A stretch of DNA of 10,117 nt from Desulfobacterales bacterium (GCA_007135795.1 SLIE01000519.1:1-10117); one strand, 5' to 3'. Positions 1-8,076 are shown, numbered from the stretch's first letter. The notes: generated by a model not told the origin, from the letters alone. Numbers and translations: made by a program.

Positions 1-1480
1 CCATGCCATAAATACCAGAGAGCGCAGACCATGCGATAATAAGCACAACCAAGACCACGGCGGTTTTATACTCATCGCCCGTCATTTTTCCAATTTTGTC
101 CGATTCGCGCTGAACCGCCGCCGAAACATTGAGTTCCTTAACCTTGAGCTTGTTGCGGCCCCAAAAATACCAGTAAAGCCCGACAACAACGGCCATAACC
201 GGAACGAACGGAAGTCCGTACATCACCCACTGACCGAAGGTCACATCGATGCCGTAGTCAGCCAGGTACCCAATCATGATGACATTTCTGCCGCCGGCTG
301 CGGGAGATCCCGGCCCACCCACGTTGCAAGCGTAATTAAGCGTCAGCATCATCATCAGGATTAATGCCTTATCCTTGCCTATGTTACCCGCCTTGACCGC
401 GCCCATATAAACCATCATGAATACGGGAGCGATGAATGCAATAATGGCATGCTCCGATAAAAATGAGGCGGCGATGGCCACCATTGGAGCGAAAATCAGG
501 CACAGGCGCAGCATGTTCGTGGATGGTTTCAGAAGCAGGATACCAATGCGCCGGTCAAGCCCGGTTTTAGATATGGCCGTTGACATGGCAAGTACGCCGA
601 ATATAAAAAAGACGGCATCCGTGGCATACGCTTTTGCCACCCCGTTCGGGGGGAGCACCCCGAACCAGTACATCAAGACACCCACCGTGAGGGCCGCAAT
701 CCCGATCGGCACCGCACCGGTGGCCCAGAAAAGGGCTGCCACCATCAAGACCCCGATCATGATCTGAGCCTTTTGTGCCGCTTGCCTGACCATCTCGTCG
801 CCTTCATACGGTAACCTGGCCATTCTTCCATAATATTCTGAAACCGTTTGGCCTTCCTCAAGCCCCCGATATTCCGCGTACCCCCTTATAAGTTCATCCT
901 GAGCCCCAGCCCTTTCCGCAGAAAGCATCTGCATCAGCCGGTCTGAAGGCGGCATAAAAAACATCATCGCAAATAAAAGAAAACCAAGTATGATAAATCC
1001 CGGGCGTCTTCCCTGAACTCCAATGAGCCAGTTTTTAACCGATGGTTCCTCGATGTAAGGAATTTCCTGGCGCGCCATGGCATATCGGTACTCCACACGG
1101 CCCGCTTCTATTTTTTCAATCATCTCCTCTATGGAAGTCGGTTTCTGCATATAAGCAAAAATGTCATGCTTGCCCGTCAGGCGCGCGGATTCGATGCTGC
1201 CGTAACCGGTAAGCATGATAATCTGGACTTCCGGCCGAATTTTTTTCAGTTCCCGCAGGGTGGCGATACCGTCCATGTCGGGCATATTCTGATCTAGCAC
1301 AACTACTTCGGGCCCTTCATGGCGAACCGCCTTGATGGCGTCTTCGCCGTTGTCCAGATCTATGACATCATACCCTCGAGCCGAAAGCCTTTTTGCCAAG
1401 GTGGTCCGAAATTGATCTTCATCATCCACAAGCAAGATCTTTGGCTTTTCATCTGTTTTAAGCTTGCCGTTTTCAGTCAC
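1..1480 (-). CDS. Receiver-domain/SLC13 (DASS) permease fusion, partial (C-terminus beyond window)
   Basis: A single open frame of 493 visible codons begins at GTG 1480 and runs off the left edge without a stop. Start choice: GGAGG lies 6 bases upstream, and the nearby ATG at 1493 meets a stop after six codons. Residues 14-125 form a complete CheY-like receiver: acidic pair D19/D20, phosphoacceptor D63 in VVVLDQNMPDMDG, T91 and K113 (MQKP). After a linker (126-158) comes a membrane segment (about 162-178), then a polar, acidic stretch of about 60 residues (179-238). SLC13-type membrane segments follow, with FWATGAVPIGIAAL (251-264), SEH at the usual SNT position (342-344) and GGRN (396-399). 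SLC13/DASS proteins import di/tricarboxylates, sulfate or related anions, usually with sodium. The gene follows the histidine kinase by 81 bases and is probably co-transcribed, so the receiver is a likely target of that kinase. The fusion is directly visible; the substrate is unknown. Confidence 0.9.
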   Translation of the reverse strand, partial: MTENGKLKTDEKPKILLVDDEDQFRTTLAKRLSARGYDVIDLDNGEDAIKAVRHEGPEVVVLDQNMPDMDGIATLRELKKIRPEVQIIMLTGYGSIESARLTGKHDIFAYMQKPTSIEEMIEKIEAGRVEYRYAMARQEIPYIEEPSVKNWLIGVQGRRPGFIILGFLLFAMMFFMPPSDRLMQMLSAERAGAQDELIRGYAEYRGLEEGQTVSEYYGRMARLPYEGDEMVRQAAQKAQIMIGVLMVAALFWATGAVPIGIAALTVGVLMYWFGVLPPNGVAKAYATDAVFFIFGVLAMSTAISKTGLDRRIGILLLKPSTNMLRLCLIFAPMVAIAASFLSEHAIIAFIAPVFMMVYMGAVKAGNIGKDKALILMMMLTLNYACNVGGPGSPAAGGRNVIMIGYLADYGIDVTFGQWVMYGLPFVPVMAVVVGLYWYFWGRNKLKVKELNVSAAVQRESDKIGKMTGDEYKTAVVLVVLIIAWSALSGIYGM

Positions 1481-1561
1481 CGTTAACCTCCATTCCGATA
1501 AATTGTCGTTGATTCATAACCCCTCATAACCTTTTTCCCTCCATAATTGAAACCAGTTGAA

Positions 1562-3364
1562 TTAAACAGCCGTATCATTCATATTTAAAAGAGAATTATC
1601 ATCGTCGTTATCAAGCGATCGTCCGGGCAAAGGCAGGACCATTGTAAATGCCGAGCCCTTCCCTGGAGAACTTTGAACCTGAATACGCCCGCCGAATCCT
1701 TCCACGATGTTAAGGCATATTAAAAGGCCCAGACCAGTCCCTTTACCGACCTCTTTGGTCGTATAGAAAGGCATGAAAATCTTTTCGAGCACCTCCTGTG
1801 ACATTCCAATTCCAGTATCGGCTATGGTAATCTTTACGCAATTTTCACCGGTTTCGGTTTTAAGGGTAATGGCATCTCCCTCACCAACCACATCACCGGC
1901 ATTATTCAAAAGGTTCAGGAAGACCTGACGTAGCAGGTCGGGGTCAACGTAAATTTTTGGCAAGTCTGTATCATAATCCTTTACCAATTGGATCCCGGAA
2001 ACCTTAAACTCCTGCTCTTTTACCCCGGCAACGGCTTCATCGAGCAACTGATTGATATCGCTTTCAATAAGCTGAGGCTCAGTTTTACGTACAAAACTCA
2101 ATATTTTCTGCGTAACCCCTTTGGCACGCCGCACGGCTTTATTAATCTCATCGAGTTCCTTCCGGATAGCTTCCGGAGATGCTTCCATTCCCATTGCAGG
2201 GTCCAGCATGTCCCTGATCACCCCGGCTTCAGACTCAATGATTGCAAGCGGATTATTGATTTCATGAGCAACGCCCCCGGCAAGCTCCCCCACGGAAACC
2301 AACTTGTTAGCATGGTATAACTGACTTTTCAGATCAATTCTTTCCTGTTCAAGGGACTGGGCATTGCTAATCAAACGGTTGACAATGAACCATATAAACA
2401 ACATTATTCCCAGAATCAGGAACGCCGCACCGATTATCATGGTATTGCGTATGGCATACATCTCCTCGAATGCAACATCCTGAGGTTGAAGCATCACCAG
2501 GCACCACGGCACTTCCTTTAACCAGGTATAGGCTGCCAGCATGGTTTGGCCTCTCCAGTTTATGAAAGTAACATCGGTTTTCCTTCCCTCCCCGGGAAAG
2601 TAATAAGCAGGTTCAAGCAGTTCCCCTAATTCCGGAACAACCACCTGGTATATCCCTTCCTGGTTAACCAGAAAGCCCATCGCCTGCTTGCCATGACTTG
2701 TCGTTTGAACAAAATCCTGCAATTTATCCGGATAAACACTGGTCCGGATCACGTACATCCGGTCATCGACCATCCGCCTGATACCGACTGTAAAATGGGG
2801 CTCCCTGCGCAATCCAAGATATAAATCCGTCACAATATAGCTTTCCGACTGATTCAGGAGTCTGTTGTACCAGTCTTCCTCACTGTAATCTTTGTTGAGC
2901 AGGTTGGGATAGGGTCCGGCATACCCCGTCTGTACACCGTTCGCATTGATAAGACCGACGTCAACAAAAGCATCATCGGATTGGATCAAGCTTATCAGGT
3001 AGGATTCCATCTTTGCCTGGCTTGGTCTCAGGGAAAAATCTTCCTTGTGAAACAGATTGAATACATTGACAATTTTTTTTTGCATGAAAAGATCGATGGT
3101 GTTTTTCTGGCTTTCAGCCACTGCAAACAGTTGAAGCTTGCTGCTTTCCCTCATGCTTTGATTGAATTTATAATTAAAATAAGAAGTTAGAATAGCAACA
3201 GGAATCAGGTAGGTAAGAAAAAGACAAATTAGTATGCCATGCTTCAGCCAGCGGTAGTAATTCTTCGAAAGCGTCTGATGTGGAGGGGAAGTGCGTTCAA
3301 CCGATGTGTTACTGGAGCGACTTGCTCGGCTTGAGTTGGAGTGTCGGGTACCATGTTTTTCCAT
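1562..3364 (-). CDS. Membrane sensor histidine kinase with extracytoplasmic Cache-like domain
   Basis: 600 residues from ATG 3364. The frame stays open to GTG 3412, but that start lacks a ribosome site and would leave only about 13 bases of leader after the promoter at 3432-3460; GAG lies 7 bases before ATG 3364. Order: polar N-tail, membrane helix (about 43-63), a large extracytoplasmic domain (about 65-305) resembling dCache, second helix (307-329), a coiled linker without an obvious HAMP domain, DHp with VAHEINNPLAII (phosphoacceptor H367), then HATPase with N box NLLNNAGD (N488), G1 DTGIGM (516-521), F box MPFYTTK and G2 GKGTGLGL (540-547). All catalytic motifs are intact. The kinase belongs to the HEINNPL group, which also contains DctB/NtrB-like enzymes; Cache domains usually bind small organic acids or amino acids. 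The ligand here is unknown. The receiver-permease fusion lies directly downstream, a natural phosphotransfer partner. Confidence 0.9.
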   Translation of the reverse strand: MEKHGTRHSNSSRASRSSNTSVERTSPPHQTLSKNYYRWLKHGILICLFLTYLIPVAILTSYFNYKFNQSMRESSKLQLFAVAESQKNTIDLFMQKKIVNVFNLFHKEDFSLRPSQAKMESYLISLIQSDDAFVDVGLINANGVQTGYAGPYPNLLNKDYSEEDWYNRLLNQSESYIVTDLYLGLRREPHFTVGIRRMVDDRMYVIRTSVYPDKLQDFVQTTSHGKQAMGFLVNQEGIYQVVVPELGELLEPAYYFPGEGRKTDVTFINWRGQTMLAAYTWLKEVPWCLVMLQPQDVAFEEMYAIRNTMIIGAAFLILGIMLFIWFIVNRLISNAQSLEQERIDLKSQLYHANKLVSVGELAGGVAHEINNPLAIIESEAGVIRDMLDPAMGMEASPEAIRKELDEINKAVRRAKGVTQKILSFVRKTEPQLIESDINQLLDEAVAGVKEQEFKVSGIQLVKDYDTDLPKIYVDPDLLRQVFLNLLNNAGDVVGEGDAITLKTETGENCVKITIADTGIGMSQEVLEKIFMPFYTTKEVGKGTGLGLLICLNIVEGFGGRIQVQSSPGKGSAFTMVLPLPGRSLDNDDDNSLLNMNDTAV

Positions 3365-3431
3365 TAAATGTCTCAAAATCAAGGTTGGAAAACTCGCGAA
3401 ACACCATTTCACGCATAAAGAATCAATTTTC

Positions 3432-3460
3432 CTTAAAGCAAAATTTTACGACTTTGTCAA
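3432..3460 (-). promoter_or_regulatory. Sigma70-type promoter for the kinase/permease operon
   Basis: On the minus strand a perfect TTGACA (3455-3460) is followed by a 17-base spacer and TTTAAG (3432-3437, four of six to TATAAT). Transcription would start near 3425, giving a leader of about 60 bases to ATG 3364. It lies downstream of the permease terminator at 3691-3733, so it would make the kinase and the receiver-permease fusion an independent unit. Called by eye only. Confidence 0.45.
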
Positions 3461-3690
3461 TATGAATCAAAAGATCTCATCATGTTTCAAATCAAGTATA
3501 GTATCACGATTGGCATCGCAATTATTTTAACAATACCGCTGCCGGATATGCTCATGATACCTACAAAAATCTGAACAATTGATTTACCGGATTTCATATT
3601 GAACAGCTAACAAAAAGATTAACATTCACATGAAATTAAACGAACAGGATGATGGGCTCGGGGGAAAAGCAGAACAATGGCAACCGGAAG
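3461..3690. other. AT-rich intergenic region, no gene seen
   Basis: Between the kinase promoter and the permease terminator I see no convincing reading frame, RNA gene or repeat. A second weak minus-strand -10-like TATACT near 3497-3502 lacks a good -35 at proper spacing. Short plus-strand frames that enter this stretch are not supported by ribosome sites. Confidence 0.4.
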
Positions 3691-3733
3691 AAAAAAAAAA
3701 TACCGAAGGCTTTTTTACGCCTCCGGTATTTTT
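3691..3733 (-). terminator. Intrinsic terminator after the SLC13 permease
   Basis: Read on the minus strand, a 15-bp stem (3719-3733 pairing with 3696-3710, one G-T wobble) encloses an 8-base A-rich loop and is followed by a T tract (3691-3695, continuous with the T-rich arm). It begins 41 bases past the permease stop and is a strong rho-independent terminator. The AT-rich outer part of the stem gives only a short T run on the plus strand. Confidence 0.85.
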
Positions 3734-3774
3734 ACCAAAAAGTGATTCAGGGGAGAGTGTGGTTCAGGGCAATC

Positions 3775-5199
3775 CTACGAAAAACCGATCAATGGCCAAT
3801 ATACCATCACGGAGAGGGTACAGACCAGAAGCAGGAAAATACACCAGGGAACGGCATATTTGACGAACTGGCCCTGGGTGAAATAACCGGTGCTGTAGGC
3901 GATAATGGTCGGGGGACAGCCAATGACCAGCATGATAAACGATGTCGTCATTGGTGCCAGAAGTGCGATCGCCTGGGGCGACATATCCATCATATCCGCC
4001 ATCGGTAATGTGATGGGGAGCATTAGCGCCACGGCTGCGGAGTTGCTCATGAGGCTGGATACAAAGGACCCGAAAAAACCGAAACCGAAATATACAATAA
4101 ATTCATGCCTTCCTTCCAGAAGCGGCAGAAGGGTCTCGGCCATGAACAATCCCGCACCGGTACTCAGCATGGCCATACCCAGAGAGACGCCCGCACCAAA
4201 AACGATCCAGGATTCCCACGGAAATTTATCGCAAATGGTTTGAAATGATATAAACCGGGGCCCGCAAAAACCCATAATGGCAAGCGCGGCTGGGATGCTG
4301 ACATGCCAACCGGTGATATCACCCATGAACCAGAGAATAAACGTACCGATAAAGACGATGAGCACACCGGTTTCTTTTTTGGTCATGGGGCCGGGATACT
4401 CCAGCTCAATGCCCGTCAATTCTTTTTCCTTGGGGCGAAAAACCACCCACAAAATGGCCCAGGTTCCAAGCGCCGTGAGAATCGCAATTGGAAACTGGAT
4501 CCCGATATACTTCATAAACCCTACCGTTACGGCTTCTGCATACCGTGGCGATTCTTCGGTGAACGCTCTCAGTATTTCGAGAGCCAGCGGGTTTCTACCA
4601 CCACCAAGCAGTGTTGCAAAACCGCCTGCTGAAGAGGCCATGGGGATCAATAGCATGAAAAACATGGGGAGCCGGTGGCCTTCTCCCGGCTTCATCCCCA
4701 TAGCCATGAAAACCGGCACAAAAGCGAAAACCATGATCACCGTTACCGTGGCGTCATGAAAAATGCTGGCAGCCATGGTGCACCCGATCGCCAGGATAAA
4801 ACTGAGCCGTTTGACCTTGGTGCCGGCAAATTTTAACAGGTGATACATGATTCGCTTGGCAAGACCAACCTCATTTAAAACTACGCCGAACATAATGACC
4901 ATGAGTACGAACATGACAGCCGGACTGGCAAAAGGTGCCCACGCATCCTGGGAGGACTGTATCCTGAAAAGGATAAGTCCCGCACCGGCCAGTAGCGCCG
5001 TTACCCCGATCGGAATCGCCTCGGTAACAAACAAAATTACCACGAAGGTAAGCAACGCAAGAAGCCTGTGGCCTTCGGGCGTCAGATTCTCCGGTGTCGG
5101 CAACAACCAGACAAAAAGCCCGAGCCCAACGGCAATGGCAGCCTTTATGATAATCGACTTAGGACTGGCTTCATTGTTTGTTGATTCAACTTCAGCCAT
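3775..5199 (-). CDS. SLC13/DASS family permease
   Basis: 474 residues, normal DASS length, from ATG 5199 with AGAGGTG about 8 bases upstream. A longer open frame to 5283 overlaps the upstream gene and the terminator hairpin, and is rejected. It is a polytopic inner-membrane protein with the family signature FVTEAIPIGVTALL (57-70). Of the two substrate/cation-loop motifs, the second is near canonical (SNS 385-387, then GCPPTIIAYSTGYF at 427-440). The first is replaced by HDAT (148-151), and the following loop reads GGGRN (199-203) instead of GTPPN-like. The receiver-fused permease at 1-1480 shares GGRN and a non-SNT first motif, so the two are paralogues of one divergent branch. Likely cation-coupled uptake of an anion (carboxylate, sulfate or similar); the substrate cannot be read from the sequence. 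The CBS-pair gene lies 65 bases upstream in the same direction. Confidence 0.92.
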   Translation of the reverse strand: MAEVESTNNEASPKSIIIKAAIAVGLGLFVWLLPTPENLTPEGHRLLALLTFVVILFVTEAIPIGVTALLAGAGLILFRIQSSQDAWAPFASPAVMFVLMVIMFGVVLNEVGLAKRIMYHLLKFAGTKVKRLSFILAIGCTMAASIFHDATVTVIMVFAFVPVFMAMGMKPGEGHRLPMFFMLLIPMASSAGGFATLLGGGRNPLALEILRAFTEESPRYAEAVTVGFMKYIGIQFPIAILTALGTWAILWVVFRPKEKELTGIELEYPGPMTKKETGVLIVFIGTFILWFMGDITGWHVSIPAALAIMGFCGPRFISFQTICDKFPWESWIVFGAGVSLGMAMLSTGAGLFMAETLLPLLEGRHEFIVYFGFGFFGSFVSSLMSNSAAVALMLPITLPMADMMDMSPQAIALLAPMTTSFIMLVIGCPPTIIAYSTGYFTQGQFVKYAVPWCIFLLLVCTLSVMVYWPLIGFS

Positions 5200-5229
5200 A
5201 GAACACACCTCTTTATAATGCGCATTAAC

Positions 5230-5255
5230 AAAAAAAACCGGGCGAACATACCCGG
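5230..5255 (-). terminator. Terminator or attenuator hairpin between CBS gene and permease
   Basis: On the minus strand a CCGGG/CCCGG stem (5251-5255 with 5238-5242, extendable by one T-G pair) with a 6-8 base loop is followed by eight T (5230-5237). It lies 9 bases past the CBS stop and 30 bases before the permease start. The stem is short, so termination may be partial. I see no separate promoter between it and the permease. Confidence 0.65.
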
Positions 5256-5264
5256 CGAACCTGA

Positions 5265-5828
5265 TTACGACGGCAATTGACACTCAGCCGTTATTTTTTG
5301 AGATATATGGTCATACACATCGGAAAAAACCAGCAGGCCTACAAGTTTCTTGTTTTCAAGCACAAAAAGAGAGTCGTGGCGCCCAACCACAAAGAGGTGA
5401 AGGGCTTCATCCAGAAAACTGTCCTCTGAAATCTGGTGCCCTTCCACAGGGAACTTAAGAAAATCTTTTATTTTTGCATGCTGGGCCGTCCGGCAAAGGT
5501 TTCCCAGGGGCTTGTCCCAGAGAACTTTTTGTGTTTTCATCGACTCGATAACATAGAGGGCATCTTTGAACCTAAGGCTGTTGGGATCGATGATATTACG
5601 GTACTTTGGTTCAAGGCCTTGAATAAGGTCCATCGGAGACAATTTGCCGATAACATGACCGCTGTTATCCTTGACCATGAGAATCTGATATTTTTTCAAG
5701 CCACTCTGAAATTCCTGCCTGGCTTTCTCAAGCGCGGCGTGGGCCTCGATAAACGTCGAGTCGATCGAAATAGTGTAAAACTCTTTGAGATCAACCATCA
5801 ACTCTTTTATCGGAAAGCGATCAGGCAT
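5265..5828 (-). CDS. CBS-domain pair protein
   Basis: 187 residues, cytoplasmic, start ATG 5828 preceded by AGGGGG at close spacing. Two CBS motifs are visible: residues about 9-75 (ending VIGKLSPMDLIQGL) and about 124-178 (ending KLVGLLVFSDVYDHIS), joined by a helical linker. There is no catalytic or DNA-binding domain, so it is a free-standing Bateman module. Such modules usually bind AMP, ATP or other adenosyl ligands and regulate a partner protein. The partner is not encoded in the same chain; the next gene, an SLC13 permease 65 bases downstream, is the obvious candidate by position. That link is inference. An intrinsic-terminator-like hairpin lies between the two genes. Confidence 0.85.
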   Translation of the reverse strand: MPDRFPIKELMVDLKEFYTISIDSTFIEAHAALEKARQEFQSGLKKYQILMVKDNSGHVIGKLSPMDLIQGLEPKYRNIIDPNSLRFKDALYVIESMKTQKVLWDKPLGNLCRTAQHAKIKDFLKFPVEGHQISEDSFLDEALHLFVVGRHDSLFVLENKKLVGLLVFSDVYDHISQKITAECQLPS

Positions 5829-5857
5829 ATATCCCCCTTACTGGCAGTGTCAAGATT

Positions 5858-5966
5858 GATGGCGTCGTAAAAAGTCCCGTCTACTTCGTTGTAGCGATTT
5901 TAAACCGCTTGCAATACTATATTGTATGCCGACGCAAATGAAAAATCACTACGCCTTGTATATGGA
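5858..5966. repeat. Imperfect long inverted repeat, probably an interspersed intergenic element
   Basis: The left part (about 5881-5901, containing GTAGCGATTTT) is imperfectly complementary to the right part (about 5941-5960, containing AAAAATCACTAC), and the centre holds a second small symmetry around 5926-5937. The flank GATGGCGTCGTAAAAAGTC (5858-5876) resembles, from memory, a repeat common between genes in Desulfobacterales. It lies in the leader of the CBS gene. Copy number cannot be judged from one window. Confidence 0.45.
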
Positions 5967-6310
5967 ACGTTTAACTTGACCTTTGATTTCCGTTTCATAA
6001 ACTACACGAGCGCATCAAGGTAAATTATAAAAAATCTACTCTTGACAATCTCATTCCTGAAGCAAGATGAAACATTATTCAAAAAGATCATAGTATGTCA
6101 ACAAAGATTTTTGTTTCAGAAAAACTTTTTCACACCGGCAACGCCATGATACAAAAAGAAATATTGTGAAACGCCTCTTGAAATCCGTAAGTCATGTATT
6201 GCCAAACAGACAAAATCAGACGCCATGAAAATCAGCCAGCAGAGGGGGGTCGAATTTTCAACCGCTCAACCAAACGCAAGGAAAGTATCAAGGCTATTTC
6301 CCTTCAGGCA
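5967..6310. other. Intergenic region downstream of the CoA ligase, no gene seen
   Basis: AT-rich stretch between the ligase stop and the CBS leader. The only promoter-like element on the minus strand is a perfect TATAAT at 6024-6029, without an acceptable -35 at 16-18 bases (a TTGTCA lies only 13 bases away). No clear rho-independent terminator follows the ligase. Plus-strand frames here read into the ligase antisense and are shadows. Confidence 0.35.
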
Positions 6311-7951
6311 CTATCTCAAAACATCCTTGTAGGCTTTTCTTATCTCCCGCTTCAGAAGCTTTCCGCTATTCGTCTTGGGCAAGGCGTTGACAAAAATGAT
6401 TTTCCGTGGAACCTCGAAAGCCAACAGATGTTTTCGGCACAGCTCAAAAAGCTCCTCCTCACGGATAACCTGTCCCTTTACCGGCACGACAACGGCTATG
6501 GGCACTTCCGCCCCCTCAGGACGTGGCACGCCAACAACAGCCACCTCTTCTACACGAGCATCAAGATAGATGACTTCTTCAATCGGGCGGGAGGCAACAC
6601 TCCCATCGTCGGAATGAATTACATCCTTTTTACGATCGACTACAGTGGCGCAACCGTCTTCATCCAACACACCCACATCACCGGAGTGAAACCATCCGCC
6701 GTTCATGACAGCGTCTGTTTTTTCGGGTTCCTTGAAGTACATCATCATGGTATGCGGCCCCCGGCCGTAAATCTCTCCCTGTTCGCCTGCATCAACCACC
6801 TCCTGACCATCGCCCGAGGCCAACCGCATTTCCATGTTCAAACCGGCCCTACCCGCGGATTCCGGTTTTCCCCATGCCTCCTCCCCTTTCAAAATAGCAT
6901 GATATGATGCCACCTCGGTTTGTCCGTAAAAGTTGAAAATTTTTGCACCAACAAATCGCTTCCGCAACGCTTCCAGCACTTCCGCCGGCATGACCGATAT
7001 CCCGCAATACAATTTTTTCAAGCTCGACAGATCATAGGTCTCTAAATCCAGATGACGAAGAATACCGATCCAAACCGTGGGTGAAGCGAACAACATGGTG
7101 GCCTTATATGTTTCTATATTCTTCAGGACACCGGCGATATCCGCTCCCATCAATATGTTTGTGCCTCCGATATAGAAAACGGGATTTAAAAACATATCCC
7201 GCTGAACGGAATGATAGATGGGCAAGGCATTGATATTAACGTCAGACGTCTCATAGCCGCCGTCGAGGATGCAACTCATGTACTCAGATATCAAGGACTG
7301 ATTATTGATGACAACGCCCTTGGGATTATCCTCGGTACCACTGGTGTAGATCATCTGGCACGGCTCTTCAATCCGCAGAATCGTAGCCGGTTCAGTATCC
7401 GGAAATTGCCGATACCAGGTTTCAAATTCCAGAAAACTGCCATCAGGAGCTGCTTGGCCAAGCCCCTGGTTGGACCAGATCAATGATCTGACGGTAGACA
7501 TGCCCTCAATTTTATCTTTGACCCGCATATGCAGCGCATCCTCGACCACAAGCACTTTGCTTTCAGAATGGTTGATACAGTCTTGAATTTCCGAGCCCGT
7601 GAGCAAATAGTTAACAGGAAGATAGACGGCTCCAGCCTTACAGCATCCAAACCAGATCAATACATGGTGCAGCGTATTATGTGCAAGAACGGCAACCCTG
7701 TCATACTTTTCAACCCCCAGGCTGATCAAGGCGTTGGCCGTCCGGTTACACTCCTTCTCAAGTTGCGCATAGGTTAACGCCAGATCCTGAAAAATCAGGG
7801 CTGTCTTGTCAGGATAATGATGTGCGCTGCGGCGGATCATGTCTGCAATGACCCACCGGTTAACTCGATTATAACGATCGAGCATGAAATCGACACTATC
7901 TCGATTCAACACATCAAAACGCAATAAATTCTTTTTCAGGTCATCCTGCAT
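6311..7951 (-). CDS. AMP-binding acyl-CoA ligase (ANL superfamily)
   Basis: 546 residues from ATG 7951, with GAGG 7 bases upstream; two in-frame GTG codons just before are less well placed. Reaction expected for the family: carboxylate + ATP + CoA to acyl-CoA + AMP + PPi, in the cytoplasm. Motifs: A3 loop YTSGTEDNPKGV (202-213; TTG of the usual form replaced by EDN), A5 YGQTE (342-346), A7 HSGD (422-425), A8 hinge DRKKD (439-443) and A10 PKTNSGK with the catalytic lysine K531. The segment after the hinge reads SDDGSVASRPIEEV (447-460), where relatives have SGGENV followed by an EVE-type sequence. This is unusual because that loop contacts the CoA-binding conformation. Substrate unknown; medium/long-chain or aromatic acids are possible. 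It is divergent to the double-DHp gene and upstream of the CBS and permease genes, so it may activate an imported carboxylate (inference). Confidence 0.9.
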   Translation of the reverse strand: MQDDLKKNLLRFDVLNRDSVDFMLDRYNRVNRWVIADMIRRSAHHYPDKTALIFQDLALTYAQLEKECNRTANALISLGVEKYDRVAVLAHNTLHHVLIWFGCCKAGAVYLPVNYLLTGSEIQDCINHSESKVLVVEDALHMRVKDKIEGMSTVRSLIWSNQGLGQAAPDGSFLEFETWYRQFPDTEPATILRIEEPCQMIYTSGTEDNPKGVVINNQSLISEYMSCILDGGYETSDVNINALPIYHSVQRDMFLNPVFYIGGTNILMGADIAGVLKNIETYKATMLFASPTVWIGILRHLDLETYDLSSLKKLYCGISVMPAEVLEALRKRFVGAKIFNFYGQTEVASYHAILKGEEAWGKPESAGRAGLNMEMRLASGDGQEVVDAGEQGEIYGRGPHTMMMYFKEPEKTDAVMNGGWFHSGDVGVLDEDGCATVVDRKKDVIHSDDGSVASRPIEEVIYLDARVEEVAVVGVPRPEGAEVPIAVVVPVKGQVIREEELFELCRKHLLAFEVPRKIIFVNALPKTNSGKLLKREIRKAYKDVLR

Positions 7952-8076
7952 CACCACACCTCTTTTTGTTCAGGTAGAATCTCGCTTCCGGCATATGTTC
8001 AACTGCCCTGGCAAGGGGGGTATTCTAATAACTGGACCACCAACAAACCGATTTATTCATTTTAAAAACTCAACAA

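Noticed and set aside
417..767. Plus-strand frame of 116 codons
   Set aside because: Antisense shadow of the fused permease, with a low-complexity composition typical of reverse reading of membrane-protein codons.
1100..1480. Receiver as a separate gene upstream of the permease
   Set aside because: Codon-by-codon reading shows no stop or frameshift between the receiver and the first membrane helix; no ribosome site precedes an internal start at the permease.
4277..4759. Plus-strand frame of 160 codons
   Set aside because: Antisense shadow of the SLC13 permease at 3775-5199.
6194..6907. Long plus-strand frame (237 codons)
   Set aside because: Entirely antisense to the C-terminal part of the CoA ligase, whose motifs are unambiguous; no domain and no credible ribosome site.
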